This document shows, piece by piece, positions 43,417-52,180 of a stretch of 64,000 bases of DNA. Under the pieces are notes generated by a model. The model had not been told where the DNA came from. It did no database searches and saw only the letters and a list, made by a program, of their open reading frames with translations. Position 1 is the first letter of the stretch. Every line of letters begins with the position of its first letter. The translations under genes were made by a program, and so were the position numbers. The DNA is from DASTCZ01 sp963704455 (GTDB lineage Bacteria > Acidobacteriota > Terriglobia > Acidiferrales > UBA7541), in the NCBI GenBank assembly GCA_963704455.1, contig OY969905.1:1302001-1366000 (forward strand), written 5' to 3'.

Positions 43417-46400
43417 TTAGAAATGCACGCGGACGCCGAGCTGTGCGGCGAAGCCCAGGCCCACGGTGGTGCCGGGGCCGAAGAAATCGCCGAGCGCGCC
43501 GGCCGGGACGCGCAATTGGTTCAAACTGCTGATGGGCACCGATTGAGAGCAGGATGCGTTCTGGCAAATTGCGGTGGCGTTTGTGAGGCTATTGACGGGC
43601 AGTGCGGCAAGATTTGTGACGTAGTTCGCGCCGGGATTGCTGCGGTTGAAGAGATTGAAGAATTCCGCGAAGGGCGTCACAGTCCACCGCTCGTGAATTG
43701 TGAACGGGCGGCTGACGCGCATGTCGACTTGGAAGTAAGGAGTGCCGCGAAATTCGTCCATGGTCGTCTGCACACCGTTGACGACCGCGCGGTCGTCGAG
43801 AGTATCGCCGAAGCCGTTCACGTCCACAGGAGTGGTGAGCGTAAAGGGGCGCGCGCTTTCCACCTGTGCGAGCGGAGAGATCTGAAAACCGCCGGGAGTG
43901 TAGTAAGTTCCCGCGAGGACGAATCTGTGAGCCACATCTTCGCCGGATGGGCCGAAATCGCCCTTGGCAAACGCGTTCAGCGGATTGCAGACACCATTCA
44001 CATAATCAAATAACTCGCCGAGCACGCAACCCCAGGTCATGGCTTTCGAGAGCGTGTAATTCATGGTGAGGTTGAAATGCTTGGCAACATTTCCTTGCAG
44101 GTGGACCATGAGGGAATCGTAGCGCGAGCGATTGTCGGTGCGAAAAAGACTAATGTTGGGAACATTATTCCCCTGCGTGACGGGATCCTGCGCGAAGAGA
44201 GGGGAAAAAAGCGTATTGCCCGCAACGTAGGTGTAGCGGCGATAGCCATGAACGCCAGTTTCGTGGGTGTAGTCGGCGCTGACGGCCCAACTGGAATTAA
44301 ATGAGTGCTGGACTCCACCGACGAAGTGCATGGCGTAAGGCGTTTTGTAATTTGGATCGATCAGCGCGCCCATACCGCCGTTGGCAGCGCCGGGAAGGCA
44401 TCCGGGATCTCCGGGATGAACACAAGGGCCGGGGGCTGTGTTGACGCCTTGAAACGCAGTGACCCAACCGTTCTGGGCGAGATCGTTGTCGTACATCCCG
44501 AAGCCCAGACGAATCACGGTGTTTCCGTTGCGCCCGAGGGCATACGCGATACCGAGGCGCGGCTGGAATTGCAATCTATAGTCATGCGGCGAGCCGTTGA
44601 CTAGAGAGATGCCCAGCGCCCTCAAGGTCAGCAGCGCCGCGTTTTCCGACTGGTCGCGCCCAGACGCGACAAATAAACCGAAGGTGGTTTCATAACGCAG
44701 ACCGAAATTAATGGTTAGGCGAGGAGTGGCGCGCCAGGAATCTTGCGCATAGACACCGAGCCGCTGCACGTTTTGTGAAAAGCTTCCGTCTCCGGCGGGC
44801 CTGTTGCTGCAGGTCGTTCCGGGCGTTACGGTCAGCAAACCGATTGGAGTGCAGGTAAGGTCCACGGTGAACTGAAGCGGATTGCCGACGTAATCCGCGG
44901 GGTTCATCGCGAAGATGGTCAAATTTTCGGCGCTGCCGGGGAGCGCGCCGCTTAAAACAGGTTCATGCAAGAAATTTACGCCAAAGCTTACTGCGTGATG
45001 GCCGGCGGAATGAGTGACGTCATACCGGAACTGATATTTTTCCTGATTGCGGAGAATTGGAAAAGCGGTGATGGGTGTGACGAACTGATTGTCGCCAAAG
45101 GTCTCAAATCCAGAAATTGTTTGAGAAGTGGAGGTGAAAGGAAAGGCGAGCGCGAAGCCAAGATTGGAATTGGCCTTTTCCGTGTGGCGCAAATAACTGG
45201 CATCGAAAGTGAAGACTCCCACCCACGTGTCGCTAAAAGAATAGGTTTGGCTGACCAATGCATTCATATAATTGGAAAATGCGGCGGCGCCAGTGGAAGG
45301 AAGCGAAGCCTGCTGCACGAGATCGTTGTGAGTAGTGTAATTGTCGTTTGCGAATCGCAGAGTCCATAGCGAGCGTGACGATTGGGTCCAATCGAGGCGC
45401 GCATCGCCCAAATAATCGCGGAAGGGGACGGGAACGCTCGATGGAACGCTGATGGAATTCACGCCGGGAATCAAACCTTGCGAAGCGAGGGTGCCAAGGG
45501 CGTTGAATTGAGTAACACTCGCGGGACTGTAGGCAATGCTCGCGTTTTCGGGGACATATTCAAACGAGGAAAAGAAGAAGAGTTTGTCTTTTTTCAATGG
45601 GCCGCCCAGAGTCCCGATGTAATTCTGACGTGAGAACGGCTGCTTCGGCTCGGGTGGAGGATTATCAATCGGAAGGCGTGCGTTCAGGGCGGCCGCGCGT
45701 TCGTAAAATGCGGCGTCTCCGTGCCAATCATTGGCGCCGCGCTTGGTGGTGATCACTACCGAGCCGGCGGTGGTGCGGCCGGTGTCAGCATCCTCCATCG
45801 CAGTGCGGACGGCAAATTCCTGAACAGCGTCGGCGGAAAAATTCTGGAGAAATCCTCCGATGTAATCATCGGAGTTGTCGCCGCCATCCACAGAAAGGTC
45901 GACGTTTAATCCGGAGCTGCCGCCGAAGGAAACCGCCATGGTGCGCGCCTTGGTGGGGTCCGAAGGCTCGACGGGCTCCGTGCCGGGTACGAGAAACGCG
46001 ATATTCGCGAAAGTGCGATGCGCGAGGGGAAGATCGCGCAAATCCTTCACGGAAACAACGCCCTCATGGACGGCCGTGGTTGTGTCCATCGGCTGGGTGG
46101 TGATGGACGAGGATTGCGCGGTCACGTTTACTTCCTGATGGGCGGCGGCCGGCTTCATGGTTACCTTGATGTCGTTTACGGAGCTGACGGCGACGGTGAC
46201 GTCCGACTGCACTTCGGCGAGACCGGGCGCATTCACGGTGACGCGGTAGAGGCCGGGCAAAAGATCGTCGAGGCGGAATTCACCATGGGTGTCGGTGGTT
46301 GCGGTGCGCTCAAGAGAAGATCCGACCGACTTGACCACAATTTTCGCGGAGGCGATCCGGCCACCGGTGGAGTCGCTCACGATACCTGAAAGCGATCCAC

Positions 46401-46476
46401 GCGCGTTCTGCGCAGACACGCCAACTGACAAAAGCAGGATTGCCGACAGAAAGAAAATTGTGCGCCTAAAAAACAT
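43417..46476 (-). CDS. TonB-dependent receptor, Oar-like
   Basis: 1019 residues. Signal peptide (FFLSAILLLSVGVSAQ), a carboxypeptidase-regulatory-like beta-sandwich (GSLSGIVSDSTGGRIASAKI ... HGEFRLDDLLPGLYRVTV, about 25-110), a plug domain (VSVKDLRDLPLAHRTFANIA; VSFGGSSGLNVDLSVDGGDN) and a 22-strand outer-membrane barrel ending in aromatic F (AAQLGVRVHF). Typical of the Oar-like receptors numerous in acidobacteria, probably for oligosaccharides or other large ligands; substrate unknown. No TonB box is obvious. Downstream of it lies a fibronectin-type protein gene on the same strand. Confidence 0.92.
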   Translation of the reverse strand: MFFRRTIFFLSAILLLSVGVSAQNARGSLSGIVSDSTGGRIASAKIVVKSVGSSLERTATTDTHGEFRLDDLLPGLYRVTVNAPGLAEVQSDVTVAVSSVNDIKVTMKPAAAHQEVNVTAQSSSITTQPMDTTTAVHEGVVSVKDLRDLPLAHRTFANIAFLVPGTEPVEPSDPTKARTMAVSFGGSSGLNVDLSVDGGDNSDDYIGGFLQNFSADAVQEFAVRTAMEDADTGRTTAGSVVITTKRGANDWHGDAAFYERAAALNARLPIDNPPPEPKQPFSRQNYIGTLGGPLKKDKLFFFSSFEYVPENASIAYSPASVTQFNALGTLASQGLIPGVNSISVPSSVPVPFRDYLGDARLDWTQSSRSLWTLRFANDNYTTHNDLVQQASLPSTGAAAFSNYMNALVSQTYSFSDTWVGVFTFDASYLRHTEKANSNLGFALAFPFTSTSQTISGFETFGDNQFVTPITAFPILRNQEKYQFRYDVTHSAGHHAVSFGVNFLHEPVLSGALPGSAENLTIFAMNPADYVGNPLQFTVDLTCTPIGLLTVTPGTTCSNRPAGDGSFSQNVQRLGVYAQDSWRATPRLTINFGLRYETTFGLFVASGRDQSENAALLTLRALGISLVNGSPHDYRLQFQPRLGIAYALGRNGNTVIRLGFGMYDNDLAQNGWVTAFQGVNTAPGPCVHPGDPGCLPGAANGGMGALIDPNYKTPYAMHFVGGVQHSFNSSWAVSADYTHETGVHGYRRYTYVAGNTLFSPLFAQDPVTQGNNVPNISLFRTDNRSRYDSLMVHLQGNVAKHFNLTMNYTLSKAMTWGCVLGELFDYVNGVCNPLNAFAKGDFGPSGEDVAHRFVLAGTYYTPGGFQISPLAQVESARPFTLTTPVDVNGFGDTLDDRAVVNGVQTTMDEFRGTPYFQVDMRVSRPFTIHERWTVTPFAEFFNLFNRSNPGANYVTNLAALPVNSLTNATAICQNASCSQSVPISSLNQLRVPAGALGDFFGPGTTVGLGFAAQLGVRVHF

Positions 46477-46590
46477 GGCTCTCCCATACTTCGCTAAACG
46501 AATGCAGATTCTTTCAGGGTGGCCAAATTACTACCAGCGCTAGTTGGCAGAATTTTTGCGGCCGCAGATTGATGCGACAGGGATGGAAAT

Positions 46591-47019
46591 TTAGGGCGTT
46601 GGGATCGTGACAGATATTTCCTTGGAAAATGCGCTCTCGTTGGCCTTTTTGTCAACGGAGGTCACGACATAGTAGTACGTGACGCCGGCCTGAACGGTTG
46701 AGTCAAGGAATGATGTGCCGGTAAGAGGGGTCATCTGAACAATCGTGTACGGCCCACCGGAACGAGTTGCGCGGTAAACTCGATATCCGACCCCCTTTGA
46801 AACGCTCGGCTTCCAACTTAAAGTGACGCTGTGAGGCACCGGCGGCGGCGCGGCTTGTTTGTGAGCCGACACGGAGTACCATCCGAGAGCGACAATGCCA
46901 AAAAGTACGGCGAGTGAAAGGGGAATCCACACCGCATAGAGGCGGCGAAATGCGGGCGCGCGCACTTCGCGCTCAGCACGATCTGATAGGGCCCAGAGAG
47001 GCGCACGAGCATTCAACAT
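46591..47019 (-). CDS. membrane-anchored fibronectin type III protein
   Basis: 142 residues from ATG 47019; a GTG at 47124 would give 177. One transmembrane helix (LYAVWIPLSLAVLFGIVALGWY) and a C-terminal fibronectin type III domain (HSVTLSWKPSVSKGVGYRVY, TSFLDSTVQAGVTYYYVVTS, KANESAFSKEISVTIP). Such single-FN3 anchored proteins probably bind surface carbohydrate or protein. Transcribed toward the TonB receptor gene, 114 bases away. Confidence 0.72.
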   Translation of the reverse strand: MLNARAPLWALSDRAEREVRAPAFRRLYAVWIPLSLAVLFGIVALGWYSVSAHKQAAPPPVPHSVTLSWKPSVSKGVGYRVYRATRSGGPYTIVQMTPLTGTSFLDSTVQAGVTYYYVVTSVDKKANESAFSKEISVTIPTP

Positions 47020-47210
47020 GGCGAACCCACGCTCAATAAGATTAGTTTGCGCGGAATCCTGTTGCAAGTGTGTTTGCAGAGATTGCCACCTTGAAGGTAG
47101 CTGAGCGACGAGATTGAGAGGCACGGCAGGCGTGGAGGATCTGTGAGGAATGGGATATAAGGATCACGAACGGATTCTGAAAATGAAGTGAAAAAAGGAA
47201 ATCTGAAATC

Positions 47211-48383
47211 ATGAAGAGAGCAAAGATTGTTGGCATTTTGCTGATCGTGGCGCCTGCGCTGTTTGTGCAAACTATTTTGGGGCAAACACCGGGAGCGACG
47301 AAAAGCGAGCCGCGGAACACCAGTCCGCAGAACTCTAATCAGCAGGCCGCAAATCCGCTGAATCCGGAGCGGCATGAATTTATTGTGCACGACTTCAAGA
47401 CTGAGAGCGGAGTGACGCTGCCGGAAGCGCGCGTGGTTTACGGAACATACGGGCACTTGAACGCGGCGCGCGACAACGTGGTGCTGCTGCCGTCGCACTA
47501 CATGGCGACGTTCCGCGGATACGAATGGCTGATGGGGCCGGACAAGGCGCTCGATCCGTCGAAACTATTTTTGGTGGCGACGGAATTATTCGGGAACGGA
47601 AGATCGTCGTCGCCGAGCAACACGCCGGATCCGTTTCACGGACCGCGATTTCCGGTGATGACGATTCGCGACAACGTGGAGGCAGTACACCGTTTGCTCA
47701 CTGAGGAACTGAAGGTGACGCACCTGCGCGCGATTATTGGATTTTCGATGGGAGCGGAACAGGCGTTCCAGTGGGCGGTGAGCTATCCGACGTTTGCGGA
47801 CAGGATTGTGGCGACGTCGGGGACGGCGAAGTGCTATCCGCATGGAGTGGTGCGGCTGGAGGGACAGATCGCAGCGATTACTGCGGACGCTGCGTTTGCG
47901 GGCGGGGACTACACGGCCCCTCCTACAAAAGGAATGGAGGCGTTTGGGACGGTGTGGCTGGCGTGGCTTTATTCGCAGGAATGGTGGCGGCGTGAATTGT
48001 GGCGGGCGAGCGTGCCGCCGGGGACGACATTTGAGGATTATTTTCAGAACCGGCGGACACACTTTCTTAATCAGGCGGATGCGAACGATTTGATTTTGCA
48101 GATGCGGACTTGGGAGAAGCATGACGTGGGCGCGACGGCGGGGTCCGCCGGAGATGTGGAGAAGGCGCTGCGGTCAATTACGGTGCCGCTGCTTTATATG
48201 CCTTCGGAGACGGACATGTATTTTCCCGTGGGCGACGCGCGATATGAAGCAGCGTTTATTCCTGGCGTGACGCTGGCGCCGATTCCGTCACTGTGGGGCC
48301 ACACGGCGGGCGCGGCGAGCAATCCAGCGGATGCGAAATATTTGAATGAGACGATTGGGAAGTTTCTGGCGGGGGGAAAGTAG
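47211..48383 (+). CDS. secreted MetX-like alpha/beta hydrolase
   Basis: 390 residues with an export signal (IVGILLIVAPALFVQTILGQ). The hydrolase domain resembles homoserine O-acetyltransferase (MetX): ARVVYGTYGHLNAARDNVVL, the nucleophile elbow GFSMGAEQAFQWA, PLLYMPSETDMYFPV with the acid, and a C-terminal His in LWGHTAGAA. A secreted MetX is not expected to make O-acetylhomoserine, so another hydrolase or acyltransferase role is likelier. Convergent with the redoxin gene. Confidence 0.85.
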   Translation: MKRAKIVGILLIVAPALFVQTILGQTPGATKSEPRNTSPQNSNQQAANPLNPERHEFIVHDFKTESGVTLPEARVVYGTYGHLNAARDNVVLLPSHYMATFRGYEWLMGPDKALDPSKLFLVATELFGNGRSSSPSNTPDPFHGPRFPVMTIRDNVEAVHRLLTEELKVTHLRAIIGFSMGAEQAFQWAVSYPTFADRIVATSGTAKCYPHGVVRLEGQIAAITADAAFAGGDYTAPPTKGMEAFGTVWLAWLYSQEWWRRELWRASVPPGTTFEDYFQNRRTHFLNQADANDLILQMRTWEKHDVGATAGSAGDVEKALRSITVPLLYMPSETDMYFPVGDARYEAAFIPGVTLAPIPSLWGHTAGAASNPADAKYLNETIGKFLAGGK

Positions 48384-48386
48384 GAA

Positions 48387-49595
48387 TTAATTTCCGTCGG
48401 GCTTTTTGGGTGGCGGAGTTGGCTGCGAGGCTGGTGCTGCGCCAGGAATTTGGGGAGCGGGATAGTAAGGCTTGCCGTTGAGCTTCTGGACCTCCTTTGC
48501 GAACGTGGTGCCGTAGTCGCGCTCGGGGTCGGTGGAGAAGAGATAGGCCTGCCGCTTGTAATTCCAATTATCGGGATCGAGACGCTGCGCTTCCTTGAAA
48601 TGAGGGACGGCTTCCGCGCCGTGGCCTTCGTGATAGAGAAATTCGGCGAGGCCGAATTCTGCGTCGGCCATCAGGCGGTCGGGGCTGGCGGGAGTGAGCC
48701 GCTTGCGAAGGTCGTCATCTTTCATGACGAAGGCGCTGCGATCACCGTTCGCGACCCAGTCGCGGATGGCGTTGAGATAGGGCGCGGATTCCAGATGCGA
48801 AAAAGTTTTGAAACGGTCGTCCACAAATGCGACTTCGGGCGGGCGGACAATTCTTCCCTGCTCATTAATCCAGACGCCGGTGGGAACGTTGACCATGCCA
48901 TACAGCTTGGTGACGAGATGCTGCTGGTCAATTAGAACGGTGAAATCTGGATTGGCCTTGGTGATCCAAGGGCCGGCGTCGCGAACGCCCCCGGTATCCT
49001 GAGCAACGCTTAGGATTTCAAAATTCTTGTCGTGGAGTTCCTTGTAGAAGACCTGCCAGCCTGGCAGGTCAAGGCGGCAGCCTCACCACGAAGCCCAGGT
49101 GACGAGCAAAACTTTCTTGCCGCGGAAATCGGCGAGCGAGTGCTGCTTGCCATTCATGTCCGGCAGAGTGAAATTGGGCGCTTCGAGCGAAGATAGAAAT
49201 TCATTTTGCGCCGCGGGGCGCGGGCCGAAATACCAGGCGTTGAGCGAGGCGTCGCGTGCGACGGGCTGCTTCAGCAGGCGCGCGAACGCGCTCAGATTGA
49301 ACCAGGTGAGAGTGCCGCGCCGGGAAAGGAATTCACTCGAGCGGCCCGGCGGAATCGGGAAACAGAGTTCGCGGCGGCAGACCCCCTGCGGCTTTACTTC
49401 AAAGCCCGTGGCAAGGGTGAGGTCGGCGAGCGTGACCCATAGATCTTGCGATTGAGTGAAGGGCGAGGCTGAGGAAAGCTCGGTGGATTTGCCGTCGAAG
49501 ATGACGACGGGATGCGCGGGCGCGTCGGCGAACGTCGGGATTGCGCTGAGCGCGAGAAAGATGCACAGGCCGAGTGATGGAGCGATTCTATTCAT
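48387..49595 (-). CDS. candidate selenocysteine redoxin with TPR-like tail (in-frame UGA)
   Basis: 402 residues if TGA at 49085-49083 is read as selenocysteine, Sec171. Order: signal peptide (SLGLCIFLALSAIPTFA), a beta-rich N-domain of about 120 residues (FDGKSTELSSASPF, CRRELCFPIPPG), a thioredoxin fold entering with APNFTLPDMNGKQHSLADFR and VLLVTWASW-U-GCRLDLPGW, then ILSVAQDTGGVRDAG, GMVNVPTGVWI, and a helical TPR-like tail (FGLAEFLYHEGHGAEAVPHF). The frame is identical on both sides and open for 62 codons after the TGA. A perfect 9-bp hairpin 12 bases after the TGA fits a bacterial SECIS. Otherwise a nonsense mutation. Start ATG 49595. Confidence 0.75.
49050..49070 (-). promoter_or_regulatory. 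candidate bacterial SECIS hairpin
   Basis: In mRNA sense: UGA, 12 bases, then GACCUGCCA-GGC-UGGCAGGUC, a perfect 9-bp stem with G at the first loop position. UGA-to-loop distance is 21 bases, inside the window seen for bacterial SECIS elements (stem within about 40 bases of UGA, G in the apical loop). It lies within the coding sequence, as bacterial SECIS elements do. Confidence 0.7.
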
Positions 49596-49710
49596 AATTC
49601 CCGCAAAGAGTTCGAACAAATTCCCAACGGAAAGCAGAGTTTAGCACATCCGTTGGGATGCAATGAAGGCTTCTGATAGAATTGCATTTCGCGTTTCCAC
49701 GAAAATTTAC

Positions 49711-50184
49711 ATGAGCGAATCCGCAGAAAAACCGCGCATCGCAATCGGCGCCGACCACGCCGGATACCACGCCAAAGAAGCAGTGAAAAAATATTTATTG
49801 GAGCAGGGATACCCCGTGGAGGACATGGGGACGTGGTCGGATGAGTCGGTGGATTATCCGGAGTATGCGAAAAAAGTGGCGGAGCGCGTGGCGAGTGGCG
49901 AGGACAATCTCGGCGTGCTGGTGTGCGGCACTGGGATTGGGATGGCGATTGCCGCGAACAAGGTGGAGGGAATCCGCGCGGCAGTGGCGCACGACGCGAT
50001 GACGGCTCGCCTGGGTCGCGAACACAATGATGCGAACGTGCTGACGCTTGGCGGACGAGTGGTAAACGACGCGCAGGCGGTTGAAATTGCAAAGGAATTC
50101 TTGAGCGCGAGATTCGCGGGTGGGCGGCATCAGCGGCGGATTGACGAGATTACGGCGTTGGATAAGGAGCGGGATCAGAAGTAG
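49711..50184 (+). CDS. rpiB: ribose 5-phosphate isomerase B
   Basis: 157 residues from ATG 49711 (frame open to 49663). RpiB/LacAB family: GADHAGYHAKEAVKKYL, DYPEYAKKVAERVASGE, and the catalytic Cys loop VCGTGIGMAIAANK. Interconverts ribulose 5-phosphate and ribose 5-phosphate in the pentose phosphate pathway. Followed after about 45 bases by glyA; both feed nucleotide and one-carbon metabolism. Confidence 0.94.
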   Translation: MSESAEKPRIAIGADHAGYHAKEAVKKYLLEQGYPVEDMGTWSDESVDYPEYAKKVAERVASGEDNLGVLVCGTGIGMAIAANKVEGIRAAVAHDAMTARLGREHNDANVLTLGGRVVNDAQAVEIAKEFLSARFAGGRHQRRIDEITALDKERDQK

Positions 50185-50229
50185 GGAAAAAATGATTTAC
50201 CGCAGAGGCGCAGAGAAAGACAAGGAGAT

Positions 50230-51558
50230 TTGGAAACTGTGACGACGCAGAAAACAATTGAGAGTGAGATGAATCGCGCATTGCGCGAGGTGGATCCGGA
50301 CATCGCGGAGATCATCGAGCTGGAGACGCGGCGACAGGCGGAAGGGCTCGAGCTGATTCCGTCGGAAAATTTTGTTTCGGAAGCGGTGCTTGAAGCGATG
50401 GGTTCGGTGCTGACGAACAAATACGCGGAGGGCTACCCGGGAAAGCGCTACTACGGCGGATGTGAATATGTAGACCGCGCGGAGCAGCTTGCGATTGACC
50501 GCGCGAAACAACTCTTCGGCGCGGAGCACGCGAACGTGCAAGCGCATTCGGGCTCGCAGGCAAACCAATCGGTGTACATGTCGGCGCTGCAGCCGGGCGA
50601 TACCGTGCTGGGAATGAATTTGGCGCATGGCGGGCACTTGACGCACGGACACCCGCTGAATTTTTCGGGGCGGATGTACAGATTCGTGGCGTATGGCGTG
50701 ACGAAGGAAACTGAAACGATTGATTACGATGAAGTGGCGCGGCTGGCGGCGGAGCACAATCCGAAGATGATTGTTGCGGGCGCGAGCGCGTATTCGCGGA
50801 TTATTGATTTCCCGCGGCTTAGCGCGATCGCGAAATCGGCGGGGGCGCTGCTCTTTGTTGACATGGCGCACATCGCCGGCCTTGTGGCGGCGGGCGTGCA
50901 TCCGAGTCCCGTGCCGCACGCGGATTTTGTCAGCACGACGACGCACAAGACTTTGCGCGGGCCGCGCGGCGGGCTGGTGCTGTGCAAGGCGCAGCATGCG
51001 AAGGAGCTGGACAAGCTGACGTTTCCGGGAATTCAGGGCGGCCCGCTGATGCACACGATTGCCGCGAAGGCGGTGTGCTTCAAGGAGGCGGCGACGCCGG
51101 AGTTTCGCGCGTACTCGCAGCAGGTGGTGGCGAATGCGCGGGCGCTCGCGACGGAGATGGCCAAGCAGGGATTCCGGATCGTGAGCGGCGGAACGGACAA
51201 TCATTTGTTCCTGGTGGATATTCACTCGAAGGGATTGACTGGAAAAGACGCGCAGCCGGCGCTGGACCGCGCGGGAATAACGGTGAACAAAAATGCGATT
51301 CCGTTCGATCCGCTGCCGCCGATGACCGCGAGCGGAATCCGCATGGGCACGCCGGCGATTACGACTCGCGGAATGCGCGAGGCGGAGATGGCTCCGATTG
51401 CGGCATGGATTGCGGAGACGCTCTCGCATTTGAATGATGCGGCGACGGAGAAACGCGTGCGCGGAGAAGTGGCGGAGTTTACGACGAAATTCCCGATGTA
51501 CGAGCGGCGGTATCGCGCGGCGGATGGGACGCCGTATCGGGCGGCGGTTAAGTCGTAG
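50230..51558 (+). CDS. glyA: serine hydroxymethyltransferase
   Basis: 442 residues. PLP enzyme converting serine and tetrahydrofolate to glycine and methylene-tetrahydrofolate. Landmarks: ELIPSENFVS, YAEGYPGKRYYGGCEYVD, the PLP Lys in STTTHKTLRGPRGG, and FPMYERRYRA near the end. AAGGAG at 50222-50227 precedes TTG 50230 closely and GTG 50239 more comfortably; ATG 50269 is too far in. A GC-rich palindrome without T run lies after the stop (51606-51622). Confidence 0.96.
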   Translation: METVTTQKTIESEMNRALREVDPDIAEIIELETRRQAEGLELIPSENFVSEAVLEAMGSVLTNKYAEGYPGKRYYGGCEYVDRAEQLAIDRAKQLFGAEHANVQAHSGSQANQSVYMSALQPGDTVLGMNLAHGGHLTHGHPLNFSGRMYRFVAYGVTKETETIDYDEVARLAAEHNPKMIVAGASAYSRIIDFPRLSAIAKSAGALLFVDMAHIAGLVAAGVHPSPVPHADFVSTTTHKTLRGPRGGLVLCKAQHAKELDKLTFPGIQGGPLMHTIAAKAVCFKEAATPEFRAYSQQVVANARALATEMAKQGFRIVSGGTDNHLFLVDIHSKGLTGKDAQPALDRAGITVNKNAIPFDPLPPMTASGIRMGTPAITTRGMREAEMAPIAAWIAETLSHLNDAATEKRVRGEVAEFTTKFPMYERRYRAADGTPYRAAVKS

Positions 51559-51635
51559 CGAGCAAGATCAAACCCTTACAATTGACGGAAATCCCCGGGT
51601 TCGGCCCGCCGCGGCGGGCGGGCTACACACCTTCT

Positions 51636-52043
51636 CTAAATCACATCAATAGTCAATTCTTCGGCGCGGGCGTTGCGAATTTGGAAGGCGCGGACGGGGG
51701 TCTGTGCGTCGGGGCGTGGTGAAACAATAAGGTAGCTCGCATCGGGATAATAGGCGCGCTCGATGTCAGTTGTTGACGGCGCGTTCTCACCGCTTGGATG
51801 GGAGTGATAAATGCCGAGAAGTTCGAGACCTTGCGCACGGATTTCGCGGAATAATCGAAAGAGATCATTGGGAGCGATTTCGTAGGCGGTCTCTGGCGCT
51901 GCGTGGACATTTTGCGCCGGGAAAATCGCCGAGATGACGCCATCGCTGCCGGCGAGGAGGCCGCAACATTCAAGCGAGGGGTCGCGGCGTGATTCGGCGA
52001 GCATTGATTGCAGGACGGATCGCGTAATCCGGACGGAGTCCAC
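51636..52043 (-). CDS. JAMM-family (Mov34/MPN) metalloprotease
   Basis: 135 residues. The zinc motif is complete: Glu in SLECCGLLAG and HSHPSGENAPSTTD (H-x-H-x7-S-x2-D), placing it in the prokaryotic JAMM group that removes or processes beta-grasp ubiquitin-like proteins such as ThiS/MoaD-type carriers, or hydrolyses small conjugates. No ubiquitin-like or sulfur-carrier gene is adjacent here. TACAAT lies a short way upstream on the minus strand as a likely -10 element. Confidence 0.88.
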   Translation of the reverse strand: MDSVRITRSVLQSMLAESRRDPSLECCGLLAGSDGVISAIFPAQNVHAAPETAYEIAPNDLFRLFREIRAQGLELLGIYHSHPSGENAPSTTDIERAYYPDASYLIVSPRPDAQTPVRAFQIRNARAEELTIDVI

Positions 52044-52116
52044 GGGGCGAATTGTAGCTTACCGAACGATTTTGCGGCCTGTGAGAAGAGGGTAAGTCAC
52101 GAGCCGCGTAATGAAG

Positions 52117-52164
52117 AAAAAACAGATTCCTCGGGCCGAACAAAAAGCGTTCGGTCCGAGGAAT
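52117..52164 (-). terminator. intrinsic terminator after ftsZ
   Basis: 16-base arms ATTCCTCGGACCGAAC/GTTCGGCCCGAGGAAT (one G-T mismatch) around a 7-base loop, followed on the minus strand by CTGTTTTTTC. Seventeen bases past the ftsZ stop; closes the division cluster. Confidence 0.9.
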
Positions 52165-52180
52165 GAAAATTGGGTAGAGG

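Noticed and set aside
48387..49619. Broken redoxin pseudogene
   Set aside because: Kept as an alternative only: frame is identical on both sides, the stop is TGA at the catalytic position, and a perfect SECIS-like hairpin follows.
50197..51429. 410-codon minus-strand frame opposite glyA
   Set aside because: Arg/His-rich antisense shadow of a clear SHMT gene.
51606..51622. Terminator after glyA
   Set aside because: GC-rich palindrome present but no T run; could be a REP-like element.
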